A program made the translations under genes and the position numbers. Below, piece by piece: positions 5,870-7,553 of a stretch of 7,553 nucleotides of DNA. Source of the stretch: Chloroflexi bacterium UBA4733 (GTDB lineage Bacteria > Chloroflexota > UBA4733); the NCBI GenBank assembly GCA_002404055.1, contig DHIZ01000319.1:1-7553 (forward strand). Direction: 5' to 3'. Every line of letters starts with the position of its first letter. Positions within the stretch are counted from its first letter, which is position 1. Under the pieces are notes generated by a model that was not told where the DNA came from, searched no databases, and was given only the letters and a program-made list of their open reading frames with translations.

Positions 5870-6000
5870 TCAATAGGTGAATATCAGGTAGACACTGAGG
5901 GATTCCGTCTTGATGACATCGGGCACATGCTCGATGATATGCACAGGCGAGCGGCGTGATGGCACTCGCATTTGCCCGCGTGCGGTTGACTTCCCGGGTC
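5870..6000 (-). pseudogene. Frameshifted remnant resembling an AsnC/Lrp RAM domain
   Basis: RAM (ACT-like) domains bind amino acids in Lrp/AsnC regulators and in stand-alone small proteins. On the minus strand, ANASAITPLA (5946-5975) is followed, after one extra base at 5945, by VHIIEHVPDVIKTESLSV and then YLIFTY and a TGA at 5870-5872. Joined, the peptide has the pattern 'A-I-x-x-L-x-x-x-I-I-x-x-x-P-x-V-I-x-T-E-S', which closely follows the last helix and strand of a RAM domain. The N-terminal half is absent: the upstream sequence is the end of the acyl-CoA-synthetase/GNAT gene (stop at 6001-6003). The assignment rests on pattern memory over about 35 residues. The remaining gap to the BON start (5794-5869) shows only that gene's ribosome site. 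Confidence 0.35.
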
Positions 6001-7553
6001 TCAACTGGACGTGGCAACGAGATCCAATGTGGCGCGCACCGCGTCCCCTGCGGGATGGTCCAGGTGGAAGCCGAGTTCCACACACAGGCGTTGCATCGCC
6101 CAACTTTCGGGCAGGATGTCTCCCGTCAAGCGGTGTAACCCCTCCGCTCGCGCGCTCTGGATCAACTGGCGCAGGAGTTCCGTGCCCAGGCCCTGGTGCT
6201 GGGCGGAGTCGCTGACCACCAGTGCGAACTCAGCCTCGGGCACGGCGTGCGCCCTGGTCCAGCGCCCCACACCCAACAGGGTTGGGCCACCAGTCGTAGC
6301 CGATTCCTCCGCAACCAGGGCCATCTCCCGGTCGTAGTCGATGGCGCAGCGGTGGATCAAGCGATCATGGGCGATGCGCTGCTCCAGGTTGACCGAGTGG
6401 AAATAGCGCAGATAGACGCTTTCCTCGGAAAGGGAACGGTGGAAGGTGGCCAGCAGCGGTTCATCCTCCGGCCGGATCGGACGGATCAGCACATCCCGTC
6501 CATCTGGGAGCCGCCAGGGTTGCACGTACTGCAAGGGGTAGGGCCGAATGGCCGGTCGCGGCAAGGCGTCGTCGGCGGTCGCCGCCGGGAAGAGAACGAC
6601 CCGTGCATCCAACGCCAGCAGCCCCTCGGCGGACACCAGAAGCGGGTTGATGTCGCACTCTCTGATCCTCGGTTGTTCGATGATTAGGCGGCTGAACTGC
6701 ACCAGCAGTGCTGCCAGCGCATCTAGGTCCACGGCTGCCCGTCCCCGCACCCCCTGCAACGCGCGGAAGATGCGCGTCCGCTCCAGCATGCGCCGGGCGA
6801 GGGTTGTGTTCAGGGGCGGTAACCCCAGGGCGCGATCCCCAAAAACTTCGACCAGTTGCCCACCTGTGCCGACGAGCAGCACCGGACCAAACTGCGGATC
6901 GACGCTGCTGCCCAGGATCAGTTCATAGCCGTCGCGTTGCACCATCGGTTGCACAGTCACACCTTGAAAGTGGCCGGCGCCGGCGTGCGCCGTCACGTTG
7001 GCGGCGATGCTGCGGTAGGCTCGGCGCACCTCGGCGGCGTCGGCCAGCCGCAACTGCACGCCGCCGACATCGGTCTTGTGGGTGATAGTCAGCGAGTGGA
7101 GCTTGAGCGCCACTGGATAGCCGGTCGTTTCCGCCGCGTTGACCGCTTCGTCCTCATTGCTGGCCAGGAGAGTCGGCAGTGTGGGGATGCCGGCGGCAGC
7201 CAGCATCTGCTTGGCTTCCAGTTCCGTCAGCAGCGACCGCCCGGCTGCCCCGGCGGCGGCGATCAGTCGCCGGATCACCTCTCGATCACTCCCCTCGTTC
7301 GGCGGTAGAGCCGGTGTCTCGTACAACCCCCGCAGACTGTCCGCCGAGCGCCAGAGCGCGGCGAAGGCGCGAGCTGCATCGTCCGGGTACGCAAAGGTGG
7401 GGATACCGGCCCGCTCCAGCACCGCCGCGCCCGCCGCCACCTTGGCGGCGCCCATCCAGCTTGCCAGTAACGGTTTGCCCGCTCGCCCCACGCCTGCCAC
7501 TCGCTCGGCGGTCAGGGTGGTGTCGGTCATCGCCTGTGGCGTCAGGATGACCA
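6001..7553 (-). CDS. NDP-forming acyl-CoA synthetase-like/GNAT fusion (5' end outside window)
   Basis: This is a PatZ/Pat-like protein: an ADP-forming acetyl-CoA synthetase module joined to a GNAT acetyltransferase that acetylates lysines of metabolic enzymes using acetyl-CoA. The frame is open to the right edge (VILTPQAM before the apparent ATG at 7530), so 7530 is not the start and roughly the first 350-400 residues of a usual 880-900 are missing. Counting from 7530: residues 1-60 end the ligase domain (LLASWMG, GIPTFAYPDDAARAF); an ATP-grasp domain spans about 100-312 (LKLHSLTITHKTDVGGVQLR, then ECDINPLLV at 291-299, a metal-binding segment); the GNAT domain spans about 345-509, with the acetyl-CoA loop QHQGLG (444-449) and a C-terminal LGFHL strand. 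Whether the synthetase module is catalytically active cannot be judged, as its active-site His would lie in the missing part. Such proteins are often regulated by nutrient or cAMP signals; nothing about regulation is visible here. Confidence 0.93.
   Translation of the reverse strand, partial: VILTPQAMTDTTLTAERVAGVGRAGKPLLASWMGAAKVAAGAAVLERAGIPTFAYPDDAARAFAALWRSADSLRGLYETPALPPNEGSDREVIRRLIAAAGAAGRSLLTELEAKQMLAAAGIPTLPTLLASNEDEAVNAAETTGYPVALKLHSLTITHKTDVGGVQLRLADAAEVRRAYRSIAANVTAHAGAGHFQGVTVQPMVQRDGYELILGSSVDPQFGPVLLVGTGGQLVEVFGDRALGLPPLNTTLARRMLERTRIFRALQGVRGRAAVDLDALAALLVQFSRLIIEQPRIRECDINPLLVSAEGLLALDARVVLFPAATADDALPRPAIRPYPLQYVQPWRLPDGRDVLIRPIRPEDEPLLATFHRSLSEESVYLRYFHSVNLEQRIAHDRLIHRCAIDYDREMALVAEESATTGGPTLLGVGRWTRAHAVPEAEFALVVSDSAQHQGLGTELLRQLIQSARAEGLHRLTGDILPESWAMQRLCVELGFHLDHPAGDAVRATLDLVATSS

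Noticed and set aside
5005..5877. Exact 10-mer TATCAATAGG repeated at 5005-5014 and 5868-5877
   Set aside because: Many 10-mer pairs are expected by chance in a window of this size, and the flanks do not match.

Overview
The window is high-GC bacterial DNA. The gene families (a tandem universal stress protein, a P1B-type metal ATPase, a fused acyl-CoA-synthetase/GNAT protein, and remnants of BON, PRC-barrel and transhydrogenase genes) together with the GC-rich codon use fit Chloroflexota (Thermomicrobia-like) or, less likely, Actinomycetota. No rRNA or tRNA gene is present, so this placement is inference. I see no CRISPR array, insertion sequence or tRNA.

Layout, left to right. At 2-97 (+) there is a possible C-terminal end of a gene entering from the left. 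A GC-rich palindrome and a candidate extended -10 precede a small PH-like protein at 243-617 (+). The stretch 618-977 holds no intact gene, only a PRC-barrel remnant (- strand) and a hairpin. At 978-1904 (-) lies a two-domain universal stress protein, with a previously easy-to-miss 46-residue Cys-rich ORF (1982-2122, -) upstream of it. Divergently, an 18-codon leader ORF with a strong ribosome site (2221-2277, +) overlaps by ATGA the start of a P1B-type ATPase (2274-4121, +) that carries TPCP and QEALD metal-site motifs (P1B-5-like). Tail to tail with it is a degraded transhydrogenase alpha gene (about 4122-4943, -) that has lost about 75 residues from its NAD-binding fold and its own 3' end. 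Then, all on the - strand, come an unrecognised 85-residue protein (5142-5399), a frameshifted BON-domain gene (5414-5793), a frameshifted fragment resembling an AsnC/Lrp-type RAM domain (5870-6000), and the C-terminal two thirds of an NDP-forming acyl-CoA synthetase-like/GNAT protein whose 5' end lies beyond the right edge (6001-7553).

The functional theme is stress, metal and redox homeostasis: nucleotide-binding USP, metal efflux, NAD(P)H transhydrogenation, envelope-type BON domain, and protein acetylation. The most distinctive property is that four of the reading frames are recognisably broken by different lesions while the genes between them look intact, suggesting a stress island in decay (or, for the single-base lesions, sequencing error). 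The regulatory candidates (coupled leader ORF, 10-bp repeats, palindrome) are inferred by eye only.
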